Of a stretch of DNA of 64,000 bases, positions 24,784 to 32,734 are shown piece after piece; within the stretch, counting starts at the first letter, position 1, and each line of letters opens with the position of its first letter. The stretch covers positions 1 through 64,000 of the forward strand of contig CALWSP010000025.1 in NCBI GenBank assembly GCA_944384235.1, read 5' to 3'. The stretch is from an uncultured Clostridia bacterium. GTDB lineage: Bacteria; Bacillota; Clostridia; Lachnospirales; CAG-274. The notes beneath the pieces were generated by a model. The model saw only the letters and a program-made list of their open reading frames with translations, ran no database searches and was not told where the DNA came from. The position numbers and the translations under genes are program-made.

Positions 24784-24999
24784 ATGGCAAAGTGTGAAAT
24801 TTGTAACAAAACAAGACAAACAGGTCACAGAATTAGCATCAACCGTAGCCAGGTTTCTAGAAGAGCTAACAAGACTTGGAAGTCTAACATCAAGAAAATT
24901 AAGATTGTTGAAAGCAACGGTAATGTTAAGTCTATTAACATCTGTACAAGATGTTTAAGAAGTGGTATGCACAAAGGTACAATTACTCGTGCTATCTAA
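24784..24999 (+). CDS. rpmB: 50S ribosomal protein L28, zinc-binding form
   Basis: 71 aa. MAKCEICNKTRQTGHRISIN, RRANKTWKSNIKKIKIV and INICTRCLRSGM match L28. Two CxxC pairs, C4-C7 and C58-C61, make a zinc ribbon, the C+ version of this protein. Monocistronic, with its own promoter and terminator, and divergent from recG. Confidence 0.95.
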   Translation: MAKCEICNKTRQTGHRISINRSQVSRRANKTWKSNIKKIKIVESNGNVKSINICTRCLRSGMHKGTITRAI

Positions 25000-25026
25000 T
25001 TTAAATAATAATCTTATATTTACTAT

Positions 25027-25059
25027 AAAAAAACTCTCGGTGTAACGAGAGTTTTTTTA
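25027..25059. terminator. Terminator of rpmB, bidirectional
   Basis: AAAAAACTCTCG and CGAGAGTTTTTTT around a short loop; serves rpmB and the converging zinc-ribbon gene. Confidence 0.9.
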
Positions 25060-25069
25060 TTTCTAAATC

Positions 25070-25420
25070 TTAAATTACGTTAGGAAAATAAATTCCTAAA
25101 ACAATAATAGCCACAATAGCAATTAATATAATAGCTGATAAAAATAATAAAATTTTATTTTTCCTTGACATATTTTCTAAAAATAAATCTTCAATAACAA
25201 CTTCTTTTTCTTCTTCCTTAACTTCCTTTTCTTCATAACTTCCAAAAACATCTAAATAAGATAAATCTTCATTTTCTTGTTTTTCTTCTTCTTTTTCATC
25301 TCTTGTAGCTAAAACTTCATTTTCCTCCTCGTACCTATCTCTATCTACAATCATTTTTCCACAATATGTGCAAAACTTAGAATCCTCTGCTACTTCTTTT
25401 CCACAATATCTGCAAAACAT
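25070..25420 (-). CDS. Zinc-ribbon protein with a C-terminal membrane anchor
   Basis: 116 aa. The N-terminal zinc ribbon MFCRYCGKEVAEDSKFCTYC has two CxxC pairs. A Glu/Lys-rich acidic linker (about 28-82) follows, then one transmembrane helix LLFLSAIILIAIVAIIVLGI near the C terminus, so the ribbon faces the cytoplasm. Function unknown; similar zinc_ribbon_2 proteins act as small membrane adaptors. Monocistronic and convergent with rpmB. Confidence 0.8.
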   Translation of the reverse strand: MFCRYCGKEVAEDSKFCTYCGKMIVDRDRYEEENEVLATRDEKEEEKQENEDLSYLDVFGSYEEKEVKEEEKEVVIEDLFLENMSRKNKILLFLSAIILIAIVAIIVLGIYFPNVI

Positions 25421-25574
25421 AATTCCACCCCAATCCTTAAATTTTTACTCTAATTTTAACATTAAAAAAAGAGTATGTAAAGCCATTTAAAATTAAAATA
25501 ATATTAAAGCTTTTAATTCAATCTAATATATGCTAAACTAAAATCAATTTAAATAAAACTATAAGGAGAAATAT

Positions 25575-26282
25575 ATGAATAATAATTATAACCTTGAAAG
25601 CTTGCAAAAAGTGATGGAAACGCTTTTAAGCGAAAATGGTTGCTCTTGGGATAAAGCTCAAACACATTTAAGCCTAAAAAAATACCTTCTTGAAGAAACT
25701 TATGAAGTCATAGATGCAATAGATAATAATAACTATGAAAATTTAAAAGAAGAATTAGGTGACCTTCTTTTCCAAATAGTTTTCCACTCAGAACTTGCAA
25801 AAAAAGAAAATAAGTTTGATTTAAACTCCGTTATAGATGGTATAACCAAAAAAATGATAAATAGACACCCACATATTTTTTCCAAAAATAGTGAAAAACA
25901 AATATCTTGGGATAGTATAAAAAAAGAGGAAAAAGGATATAAAAACAACATAGATATAATAAAAAGTGTGCCAAAGTCCCTACCTGCTCTTTTAAGAAGT
26001 GAAAAAGTAATTTCAAAAACATCATCTTTACAACTTGATACTTTAAATATAGACACTATTATATCCGAAAATGAAAATCTTTCTTCAAAGTTAAAAGATA
26101 TAAATTCTATGAATAAAACGGAAAAAATGGAATTTATTGGAAATTATTTATTAAATTTATCAAAAATTTCAAGTTTTTTGCAATTAAATGCTGAATTTTC
26201 CTTGACAAATGCCTTAGAAATGTATATAAATAAAATTGAAGACATTGAAATAGCTAAGGTATCTGATAAGAAAAAAACTTAA
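25575..26282 (+). CDS. mazG: Nucleoside triphosphate pyrophosphohydrolase MazG
   Basis: 235 aa. Hydrolyses NTPs to NMP and PPi, cleaning non-canonical nucleotides. LLSENGCSWDKAQTHLSLKK and YLLEETYEVIDAIDNNNYEN give the Mg2+-binding ExxE of the first MazG domain near 38-50, followed by ELGDLLFQIVFHSELA with a second acidic set. The C-terminal half (about 120-235) is the weaker second domain. Precedes hup, a common order (mazG-hup-rqcP-yabP-yabQ-divIC). AAGGAG-type site before ATG 25575. Confidence 0.94.
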   Translation: MNNNYNLESLQKVMETLLSENGCSWDKAQTHLSLKKYLLEETYEVIDAIDNNNYENLKEELGDLLFQIVFHSELAKKENKFDLNSVIDGITKKMINRHPHIFSKNSEKQISWDSIKKEEKGYKNNIDIIKSVPKSLPALLRSEKVISKTSSLQLDTLNIDTIISENENLSSKLKDINSMNKTEKMEFIGNYLLNLSKISSFLQLNAEFSLTNALEMYINKIEDIEIAKVSDKKKT

Positions 26283-26332
26283 ATTTAATTTTCAAAGATA
26301 CTAAGCAAATTTTTTTTAAGGAGGACATTTCA

Positions 26333-26608
26333 ATGAACAAAACAGAATTAGCAAATAAGATGGCTGAAAAGGCTGGCTTAAAAAAAGCAGATGCAGAAAA
26401 GGCTTTAAAGGCTTTTATCGACACAGTAACTGAGGAGTTAGTAAACGGTGGCGATGTAAGATTAGTTGGTTTTGGTACATTTGATGTAAACACAAGAAAT
26501 GCTCGTACTGGTGTTAACCCAAGAACTGGTGAGAAAATGGAGATTGCTGCTTCTAAGTCACCAAGATTTAAGGCTGGTAAGGCATTTAAAGACGCTGTAA
26601 ACAAGTAA
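26333..26608 (+). CDS. hup: DNA-binding protein HU
   Basis: 91-aa nucleoid protein. MNKTELANKMAEKAGLKKAD, VRLVGFGTFDVNTRNARTG and NPRTGEKMEIAASKSPRF are the HU helices and DNA-embracing arm, with the Pro at the arm tip. AAGGAGG precedes ATG 26333. A terminator follows at once, so it is expressed apart from rqcP. Confidence 0.98.
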   Translation: MNKTELANKMAEKAGLKKADAEKALKAFIDTVTEELVNGGDVRLVGFGTFDVNTRNARTGVNPRTGEKMEIAASKSPRFKAGKAFKDAVNK

Positions 26609-26626
26609 TTTTTTTACTATAAAACT

Positions 26627-26648
26627 GTGGGCAAAAGCCCACTTTTTT
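26627..26648 (+). terminator. Terminator of hup
   Basis: GTGGGC-AAAA-GCCCAC hairpin followed by six T. Confidence 0.85.
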
Positions 26649-26675
26649 ATTTATTAGCTTTTTTAGGAGGTATTT

Positions 26676-26915
26676 ATGCGTTTAGATAAATATTTAAAAG
26701 TAAGTAGAATAATAAAAAGAAGAACAGTTGCAAACGAAGCTTGTGATAGTGGCAGGGTTGTAGTAAATGGCAAAGTTGCAAAAGCTGGCCTAGATGTTAA
26801 AATAGGAGATGTAATTGAAATTACCTTTGGAAATAACACAGCAAAATACGAAATAGTTTCAATTAAAGAAGTTGTAGGTAAAGATAAAGCTCACGAAATG
26901 TATAAAACCCTTTAA
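26676..26915 (+). CDS. rqcP: S4-domain ribosome quality-control protein RqcP (YabO)
   Basis: 79 aa consisting of one S4 domain: MRLDKYLKVSRIIKRRTVAN, GRVVVNGKVAKAGLDVKIGD. RqcP helps RqcH add Ala tails to stalled nascent chains on 50S subunits. RqcH is not in the window. First gene of rqcP-yabP-yabQ-divIC, a group conserved in spore formers. TTAGGAGG precedes ATG. Confidence 0.93.
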   Translation: MRLDKYLKVSRIIKRRTVANEACDSGRVVVNGKVAKAGLDVKIGDVIEITFGNNTAKYEIVSIKEVVGKDKAHEMYKTL

Positions 26916-26954
26916 TCTCTCATATATTTAATTATAATATATGGAGGTCAACCA

Positions 26955-27218
26955 ATGGAAGAAAATAAACATTGTATTACCATAGATTATAAAGAAAAAT
27001 TTACGGCAACAGGAATAAAAGACATTTTAAGTTTTGATGAAGAAAATATAATAGCAAAAACAATAGAAGATATTTTAATTATAAAAGGTGAAAATCTTCA
27101 TATTTCAACCCTAAACTTAGATAAAGGTCTGCTAGTTGCTGATGGAAGTGTAAAAAGCCTTTCTTATGAATCAGAAATCCTTTCAAAAGATAGTTTTCTA
27201 GGACGTTTGTTTAAATGA
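26955..27218 (+). CDS. yabP: Sporulation protein YabP
   Basis: 87 aa, all-beta YabP/YqfC fold: HCITIDYKEKFTATGIKDIL, LSFDEENIIAKTIEDILIIK. Required with YabQ for spore cortex and coat in Bacillus. Overlaps yabQ by four bases (ATGA), so the pair is translationally coupled. TGGAGGTC precedes ATG. Confidence 0.93.
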   Translation: MEENKHCITIDYKEKFTATGIKDILSFDEENIIAKTIEDILIIKGENLHISTLNLDKGLLVADGSVKSLSYESEILSKDSFLGRLFK

Positions 27219-27646
27219 TACTTTCATTCACTTTCCAGTTAAAACTTTTTCTAGTTTCAATATGCTTTGGCTTTTTTTCCTCAGCAATATATAATATATT
27301 TTTTGTTTTTTCAAAAACAGTTAAATTAAATAAAATAATAAAAGGTTTAATAGACTTAATCTATTGGCTTCTTTTAAGCATAATACTTTTTTTAATTATG
27401 CTTAAAACAAATTTTGGTGAAGTACGGCCCTTTGTAATACTTGGTTGTTTTCTTGGAATGATTTTTTATCTTTTACTTTTAAAAGAACTGATGGATAAAA
27501 TAATATATAAAATTTTTTTCTTTTTTAAAAAGTTTGTGCTTTTGTTAATTGAAATAATTTTAACACCATTTAAAATTTTATTTTTTCCATTTAGAAAAAT
27601 TCTTTTATTTTTTCAAAAAAAACTTGAAAAAAAATCTAAAATATGA
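27215..27646 (+). CDS. yabQ: Sporulation membrane protein YabQ
   Basis: 143 aa with about four hydrophobic helices (FLVSICFGFFSSAIYNIFFV, LIDLIYWLLLSIILFLIML, FVILGCFLGMIFYLLLLKEL). A basic, Phe/Lys-rich C terminus follows. Acts in cortex formation. Sits between yabP and divIC, as in other spore formers. Confidence 0.92.
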   Translation: MILSFTFQLKLFLVSICFGFFSSAIYNIFFVFSKTVKLNKIIKGLIDLIYWLLLSIILFLIMLKTNFGEVRPFVILGCFLGMIFYLLLLKELMDKIIYKIFFFFKKFVLLLIEIILTPFKILFFPFRKILLFFQKKLEKKSKI

Positions 27647-27682
27647 GAAAATATCCTTATACTAATTTACTAAGGATTTGGA

Positions 27683-28066
27683 GTGACTAACTTGTCTAAA
27701 AAGAAAAAATCATCAAGGTTAAACCTAATATGGTCATTGTCAATGTTTTTTATAATCACAGTTTTTGTTTTCGCTCTTTACTATCAATATTCAATACATA
27801 TAACTCTAAGAGAACAAAAGCAAGATGTTGAGGTTGCAATTGCCGAGGCTAAGGCTGAAAGTGCGGCCCTTAATAAACAATACGAAAATCAAAATAGCCC
27901 TGAATTTATAGAAAAAATTGCTCGTGAAGAACTTAATATGGTTTATCCATCAGAGTTAGTTTACATAAATAAAAATTCCGATGAGGGCAAAAAACTTTTA
28001 AACTCAATAAAAAGGTCCTCTACAAAAGCAAAAGAAACAGAAAACGAAACAACTTATCAAGAATAA
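27683..28066 (+). CDS. divIC: FtsB/DivIC-type septum formation initiator
   Basis: 127-aa bitopic division protein. Short basic cytoplasmic tail, transmembrane helix LIWSLSMFFIITVFVFALYY (about 15-34), then an extracellular coiled coil (HITLREQKQDVEVAIAEAKA) and the conserved SPEFIEKIAREELNMVYPSE segment near 73-92, as in DivIC. Two starts are possible: GTG 27683 with AAGGA, or TTG 27692 with GGAG eight bases upstream; I cannot decide. Last gene of the yabP operon. Confidence 0.92.
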   Translation: MTNLSKKKKSSRLNLIWSLSMFFIITVFVFALYYQYSIHITLREQKQDVEVAIAEAKAESAALNKQYENQNSPEFIEKIAREELNMVYPSELVYINKNSDEGKKLLNSIKRSSTKAKETENETTYQE

Positions 28067-28092
28067 TCGCAAATTTAATTTGCGATTTTTTT
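28065..28092 (+). terminator. Terminator of the rqcP-yabP-yabQ-divIC operon
   Basis: AATCGCAAA-TTTAA-TTTGCGATT hairpin followed by eight T. Confidence 0.85.
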
Positions 28093-28115
28093 TATGCCCA
28101 AATAACTATAAATAG

Positions 28116-28144
28116 TTGCTTTTAGTTGTATAATTTGATATAAT
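28116..28144 (+). promoter_or_regulatory. Promoter of the isomerase-mpg-nadD/yqeK-rsfS operon
   Basis: TTGCTT (28116-28121), 17 bases, TATAAT (28139-28144). Confidence 0.7.
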
Positions 28145-28192
28145 TATTAGGATAATTACAATAAATTTTAAACTTAATTAAGAGGTGATATT

Positions 28193-29035
28193 ATGGCATT
28201 TGGTATGAGATGTCACGACTTAGGTGGCAAGCAAACTTTTGACCAACTTATTGAAAAGCTAACTGAATTTAATATACACGATGTTCAGCTTGCTTTTAAA
28301 AAATCAATCATAGACATAGACTTTACAACTGGTAACTATAACCCAGGCCTTGGCAAGTTCATAGGCAAAAGACTTAAAGATAATGACATTCATATAGCTG
28401 TTTTAGGTTGCTATATAAACCCAACAAACCCAGATGAAAATAAAAGACAAGCTGAAGTAAAAAGGTTCATAGAACATTTAAAATATGCAAAAGCAATTGG
28501 TGCAGATATGGTCGGAACAGAAACAGGTAGACTTGATGAAAACTTTAAAATTGTTCCTGGAACATACACAGAAACTTGCTATCAAAGGCTTTTAAAGTCA
28601 ATGAGAGAAATAGTTTCTGCGGCAGAAAAACTTGGCGTAATTGTTGGCGTGGAAGGCGTTGCAACACACACAATCTACTCTCCAGAAATGATGCAAAGGT
28701 TTTTAGATGATATAAACTCTCCAAATGTAGAAGTAATTTTAGACCCAGTAAACCTTCTTGATAGAAATAACTACCAAAACCAAGAAGAAGTAATAGCAAA
28801 AGCTTTTAGATACTATGGCGATAGAATTTCTGTAATACACATTAAAGACTTTAAACTTGATGAAAATGGAGATGTAGCTTTTGAACAAGTTGGTGAAGGT
28901 TTGTTCAACTATACACCACTTTTTGCTCAGCTCAAAAAAACAAAACCGCACATAACTATGCTAGTTGAAAACTCTAACGAAACTAGATACCATAGCGACT
29001 GTGCCTACCTACAAAAAATATATGATGAAGCTTGA
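28193..29035 (+). CDS. Sugar phosphate isomerase/epimerase family protein (TIM barrel)
   Basis: 280 aa, xylose-isomerase-like TIM barrel (AP_endonuc_2 family). VGTETGRLD (about 104-112), VIVGVEGVATHTIYSPEMM, VEVILDPVNLL, ISVIHIKDF and MLVENSNETRYHSDCAYL supply the Glu/Asp/His metal ligands at barrel strand ends. The substrate is unknown; relatives include hydroxypyruvate isomerase and IolE/IolI-type enzymes. No sugar operon surrounds it: it heads a housekeeping operon and overlaps mpg. Confidence 0.85.
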   Translation: MAFGMRCHDLGGKQTFDQLIEKLTEFNIHDVQLAFKKSIIDIDFTTGNYNPGLGKFIGKRLKDNDIHIAVLGCYINPTNPDENKRQAEVKRFIEHLKYAKAIGADMVGTETGRLDENFKIVPGTYTETCYQRLLKSMREIVSAAEKLGVIVGVEGVATHTIYSPEMMQRFLDDINSPNVEVILDPVNLLDRNNYQNQEEVIAKAFRYYGDRISVIHIKDFKLDENGDVAFEQVGEGLFNYTPLFAQLKKTKPHITMLVENSNETRYHSDCAYLQKIYDEA

Positions 29036-29600
29036 TTATAGCTTTTATCAACAAGATGCTCTAGTTGTGGCAAAAGAACTTTTAGGCAAATATATAGTTA
29101 GAAATATAAATAACCACACTTTAATTTCTAAAATAATAGAAACAGAAGCCTATAAATCAAATGATAAAGCTTGCCACGCCTATAACTATAAAAAAACAAA
29201 AAGGACTGCCCCTATGTTTGAACCTGGGGGCATTGCCTATGTCTACTTCACCTATGGTCTTTATCATTGCTTTAATGTTGTAACAGATGTAAAAGGTGAG
29301 CCAAGTGCAGTTTTAATTCGTGGCGTAGAGCCAATAAATGATATAGAATATATGTCCATTTTAAGGTATCAAAAGCCATATAACACTCTCACAAAATACC
29401 AGCTAAAAAACTTCACAAATGGTCCAAGTAAATTTTGTATGGCAAATAAAATTGACCTTTCTTTAAATAAAGAAAGCCTTTTAGGTGATACTATATATAT
29501 AACAGATGGCGAAAAAATAAGTAGTTTTAATAAATCCAAAAGAATTGGAATAGACTACTCAGAAGAAGCTAAAGATTATCTATGGAGATTTTATATATGA
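29022..29600 (+). CDS. mpg: 3-methyladenine DNA glycosylase (AAG/MPG family)
   Basis: About 192 aa. Removes alkylated purines in base-excision repair. MKLDYSFYQQDALVVAKELL, ISKIIETEAYKSNDKACHAY (the catalytic Glu in ETEAY), GGIAYVYFTYGLYHCFNVV and SAVLIRGVEP are AAG signatures; NGPSKFCMANKID follows. The start is ATG 29022 or ATG 29025, inside the end of the isomerase gene; a longer frame from 28965 is rejected because that stretch codes for the isomerase. Ends overlapping the next start as ATGA. Endonuclease IV (nfo, 58672) could act downstream in the same repair path. Confidence 0.93.
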   Translation: MMKLDYSFYQQDALVVAKELLGKYIVRNINNHTLISKIIETEAYKSNDKACHAYNYKKTKRTAPMFEPGGIAYVYFTYGLYHCFNVVTDVKGEPSAVLIRGVEPINDIEYMSILRYQKPYNTLTKYQLKNFTNGPSKFCMANKIDLSLNKESLLGDTIYITDGEKISSFNKSKRIGIDYSEEAKDYLWRFYI

Positions 29601-30814
29601 ATCAAGTTTTAAACTATCAAAAATATAAAAAAATAGCAGTAATGGGAGGAACTTTCAACCCTATACACAATGGCCATTTAGTTGCAGCAGAATTTGTTCG
29701 TCAAGAGTTAGGAATTGAAAGAGTAATTTTCATTCCAACAGGAAACCCACCCCATAAAAACACAAACCCTATGTATAACGAACATAGGTATCTTATGACT
29801 GTTTTAGCAACTGTAAATAACCCTCATTTTGAAGTTTCAAGGCTTGAAATAGATAGACAAGGCTATACCTACACAATTGACACTATAACAGAACTAAAAA
29901 AAAGATGTAGTGCTGACTGTAAAATATACTTCATTTCTGGTGCTGATGCAATTTTACAAATTTTACAGTGGAAAGAGCCTGAAAAACTTCTTTCAATGTG
30001 CGAATTTGTAGCTGTCACAAGGCCAGGAAATAACATAAAAGAACTTGAAAAAACAGTTTCAATGTTAAAAGATAAATATAAAGGGAAAATAACATTAATT
30101 GAAATACCTGCCCTCTCCATATCCTCAACCAACATAAGGCACCGAATTTTGGCAAATAAAAGCATAAAATATCTTCTTCCATCAAATGTAGAAGATTATA
30201 TCCATAAATTCTCCCTTTATCAAGCAGAGGATATAACATCTAAAGAAATAGAAAAAATAAAAGGTAAGCTACACTCCATTTTAACATCAAAAAGATATAA
30301 ACACACTTTAGGTGTTGCACAAGAAGCTTTGCAACTTGCTAAAAGATACAATGTAGACACCTATAAAGCCTATTTAGCAGGTCTTTTACACGACTGTGCA
30401 AAATGCTACACAAACAAAGAAAAATTAGAGCTTTGCAAAAAATATAATATAAATCTAGATAAATTCTTGCTAGAAAACCCTGAGCTAATCCATAGCTTTT
30501 TAGGTGCAAAAATAGCAGAACTTGAATACAACATAACAGATTTTGACATTTTAAATGCCATAGCCTACCACACAACTGGTAGAGAAAATATGAGCATTTT
30601 AGAAAAAATAGTTTTCATAGCAGATTATATAGAGCCTAATAGAGATTATTTTGATGGCCTTGATAAAATACGAGAACTAGCCTATAAAAATATAAATACC
30701 GCTATAATATTTGCTTTAGAAAACACAATGAAATATTTAAAAAATAGAAACATTAAATTACATCCACTAGGAAAAAAAGCGTTGATGTATTTAAAGGAGG
30801 AAAAAAATGAGTAA
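29597..30814 (+). CDS. nadD: Fused nicotinate-nucleotide adenylyltransferase (NadD) and HD-domain YqeK hydrolase
   Basis: 405 aa joining two enzymes usually encoded by adjacent genes. Residues about 8-210 are NadD: AVMGGTFNPIHNGHLVAAEF has the GxFxPxHxGH site, and ISSTNIRHRILANKSIKYLL the ISSTxIR motif; it makes deamido-NAD from NaMN. Residues about 225-400 are YqeK: KRYKHTLGVAQEALQLAKRY, AGLLHDCAKC (the HD pair) and YHTTGRENMSILEKIVFIAD, a predicted Ap4A hydrolase. Start is ATG 29597, with GGAG nine bases upstream, overlapping the mpg stop; an ATG at 29582 is less likely. No stop or frameshift between the halves. Confidence 0.94.
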   Translation: MNQVLNYQKYKKIAVMGGTFNPIHNGHLVAAEFVRQELGIERVIFIPTGNPPHKNTNPMYNEHRYLMTVLATVNNPHFEVSRLEIDRQGYTYTIDTITELKKRCSADCKIYFISGADAILQILQWKEPEKLLSMCEFVAVTRPGNNIKELEKTVSMLKDKYKGKITLIEIPALSISSTNIRHRILANKSIKYLLPSNVEDYIHKFSLYQAEDITSKEIEKIKGKLHSILTSKRYKHTLGVAQEALQLAKRYNVDTYKAYLAGLLHDCAKCYTNKEKLELCKKYNINLDKFLLENPELIHSFLGAKIAELEYNITDFDILNAIAYHTTGRENMSILEKIVFIADYIEPNRDYFDGLDKIRELAYKNINTAIIFALENTMKYLKNRNIKLHPLGKKALMYLKEEKNE

Positions 30815-31178
30815 TAATAATTCACTTCAAGGAGCAAAAATTGCATATAAAGCGTTAGATGATAAACTCGCCTTAGATATTAGAGTTTTAGATATAAGCA
30901 ACATCTCATCTCTTGGTGACTACTTTATAATAGCAAGTGGTTCAAATTCAAACCAGTTAAAAGCTATGGCAGATGAAGTTGATGAAAAAATGTTTAAAGC
31001 AGGTTTTATATTAAAACACACAGAAGGTCTTCAAACACACAATAGAAACTGGGTTCTTATGGACTTTGGCGACATTATTGTCCACATTTTCCATAAAGAC
31101 GATAGAGAATTCTACTCAATTGAAAGAATTTGGGCTGATGCAAGAGAACTTACAGTTGAAGAATTAACAGCAGAGTAA
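30807..31178 (+). CDS. rsfS: Ribosomal silencing factor RsfS
   Basis: 123 aa. Binds L14 and blocks subunit joining when nutrients are short. ALDDKLALDIRVLDISNISS, LGDYFIIASGSNSNQLKAMA, NWVLMDFGDIIVHIFHKDD and RIWADARELTVEEL are full matches. Overlaps the nadD-yqeK end by eight bases, with AAGGAGG inside that gene. The order nadD-yqeK-rsfS is conserved in Firmicutes. Confidence 0.97.
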   Translation: MSNNNSLQGAKIAYKALDDKLALDIRVLDISNISSLGDYFIIASGSNSNQLKAMADEVDEKMFKAGFILKHTEGLQTHNRNWVLMDFGDIIVHIFHKDDREFYSIERIWADARELTVEELTAE

Positions 31179-31208
31179 AACTTGCATAATAAAGAGGAGG
31201 TCAAAACT

Positions 31209-32723
31209 TTGAATAATTACGAAAATGAGGAGAATTTTATTGATTTACACCTAATATTAAAAGAGTTGTTTAATTACATTTGGCTAATTTTAGCAGTTGT
31301 GTTTGTCTTTTCAATGCTAGGCTTTGCATATACAAAACTTTGCAAGCCCCTTGAATACACAACCTCTACTTGCCTTTATGTTAAAAACAGCGAAAAAAAC
31401 GCTGCAATAAGTAATGCAAGCGTTCAAGATTTAGACGCTTCTAAAAGCCTTGCAGAAACATATATGGTAATTTTAACAAACGATGCAATTATGGACGTTG
31501 TAGCTGAAAAACTTGGAGCAATTTGCTCAGAAGAAGAAATAAATACATACTTTACAACAAGCATAAATTCAAGTGGCAATATATCAATTGACCCTCAAAG
31601 TATATTGCATTATATGAACCTTTCAACTATAAATGAAACAGAAATAATTGAAATTTCAGCAACAACCCCAAGCCCTATTATTTCAACAGAAATATGTAGA
31701 ATTGTAGCAGAAACAGCACCTAGCGTTTTCACAAGAGTTGTTGGCTCTGGTTTTGTAGAAACAATAAATGTGGCAAAAGTTCCAACCTTTCCATCAGGTC
31801 CAAATGCTGTAAAAAACGCTCTTTTTGCTGGTTTGTTTGGCTTTGTTCTCTCTGCTGGTCTTGTTGTTTTAAAATGTGCTTTAAATAGAACAATAAATAA
31901 TAGTGATGATTTTAGAAATAAATGTAATTTGCCTGTTTTGTCAGAAATTCCAAATTACGAACTTTCATCAAATAAAAAGAATAAAAATCTTTTACAAGAA
32001 TATATTCCATCTCTAAAAAGAAAAAATGCTCAGTCAAGAGCGTCAATGGACACTATTTTAACAAATAAAGTAAAGTTTTCTGTAACAGAAGCCTATAATA
32101 TGCTTAGAACAAACTTAAACTTTACCCTTTCAACCCACGAAAGCAATATTTTTGTTGTTTCAAGCCCACTTTCAGGCGATGGAAAGTCAACTACATCAGC
32201 TAACATTTCAATAACAATAGCTCAAACAAAAGCTAAAATCCTTTTAATAGACTGTGACTTAAGAAGGCCATCTCAACACAAGCTTTTCAATGTGTCTAAT
32301 GATAAAGGCCTTTCATCTGTCTTAACTGGTGAACCTTTTGAAAAAAATGTGCATAAAAATGTCTACGAAAATTTAGACCTTTTAACAGCTGGCTCAATGC
32401 CACCAAACCCGTCTGAACTTCTAGGCTCAACAAATATGAAAAATTTCCTTGAAAGCATAAAAGATAAATACGATTATATTTTGCTAGATACATCGCCAAT
32501 TAACATAGTAACAGATGCCCTTCTTCTTTCCAAGCTCTGTGCAGGCATTGTTCTTGTTGTAAGACAAAACCTTTCAACCTATGATGAGCTTAATAAAGCA
32601 ATAGAGAGCATAGAGTTTGTAAAAGGTAGCATTTTAGGCGTAGTAATAAACTCTGTTGAAGAAAATGGCTTTAAAGGCAAAAAATATGGCTATGCCTACA
32701 CATCAGAACCTGATTATAGCTAG
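31209..32723 (+). CDS. Fused chain-length regulator and tyrosine autokinase (CpsC/CpsD, BY-kinase)
   Basis: 504 aa from TTG 31209, with AGAGGAGG eight bases upstream. A Wzz domain with two membrane helices (IWLILAVVFVFSMLGFAYT near 24-42 and NALFAGLFGFVLSAGLVVLK near 198-217) encloses an external segment. The cytoplasmic BY-kinase has Walker A SSPLSGDGKSTTSANIS, Walker A' ILLIDCDLRRPSQHKLF and Walker B YILLDTSPI. The C terminus carries four Tyr in the last dozen residues (YGYAYTSEPDYS), the expected autophosphorylation cluster. Such kinases control capsule or exopolysaccharide export, yet no polymerase or flippase is next to it. Confidence 0.9.
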   Translation: MNNYENEENFIDLHLILKELFNYIWLILAVVFVFSMLGFAYTKLCKPLEYTTSTCLYVKNSEKNAAISNASVQDLDASKSLAETYMVILTNDAIMDVVAEKLGAICSEEEINTYFTTSINSSGNISIDPQSILHYMNLSTINETEIIEISATTPSPIISTEICRIVAETAPSVFTRVVGSGFVETINVAKVPTFPSGPNAVKNALFAGLFGFVLSAGLVVLKCALNRTINNSDDFRNKCNLPVLSEIPNYELSSNKKNKNLLQEYIPSLKRKNAQSRASMDTILTNKVKFSVTEAYNMLRTNLNFTLSTHESNIFVVSSPLSGDGKSTTSANISITIAQTKAKILLIDCDLRRPSQHKLFNVSNDKGLSSVLTGEPFEKNVHKNVYENLDLLTAGSMPPNPSELLGSTNMKNFLESIKDKYDYILLDTSPINIVTDALLLSKLCAGIVLVVRQNLSTYDELNKAIESIEFVKGSILGVVINSVEENGFKGKKYGYAYTSEPDYS

Positions 32724-32734
32724 GAGGTTTAACT

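Noticed and set aside
28965..29021. N-terminal extension of the mpg frame
   Set aside because: These bases code for the last residues of the isomerase; the glycosylase homology begins at MKLDYSF.
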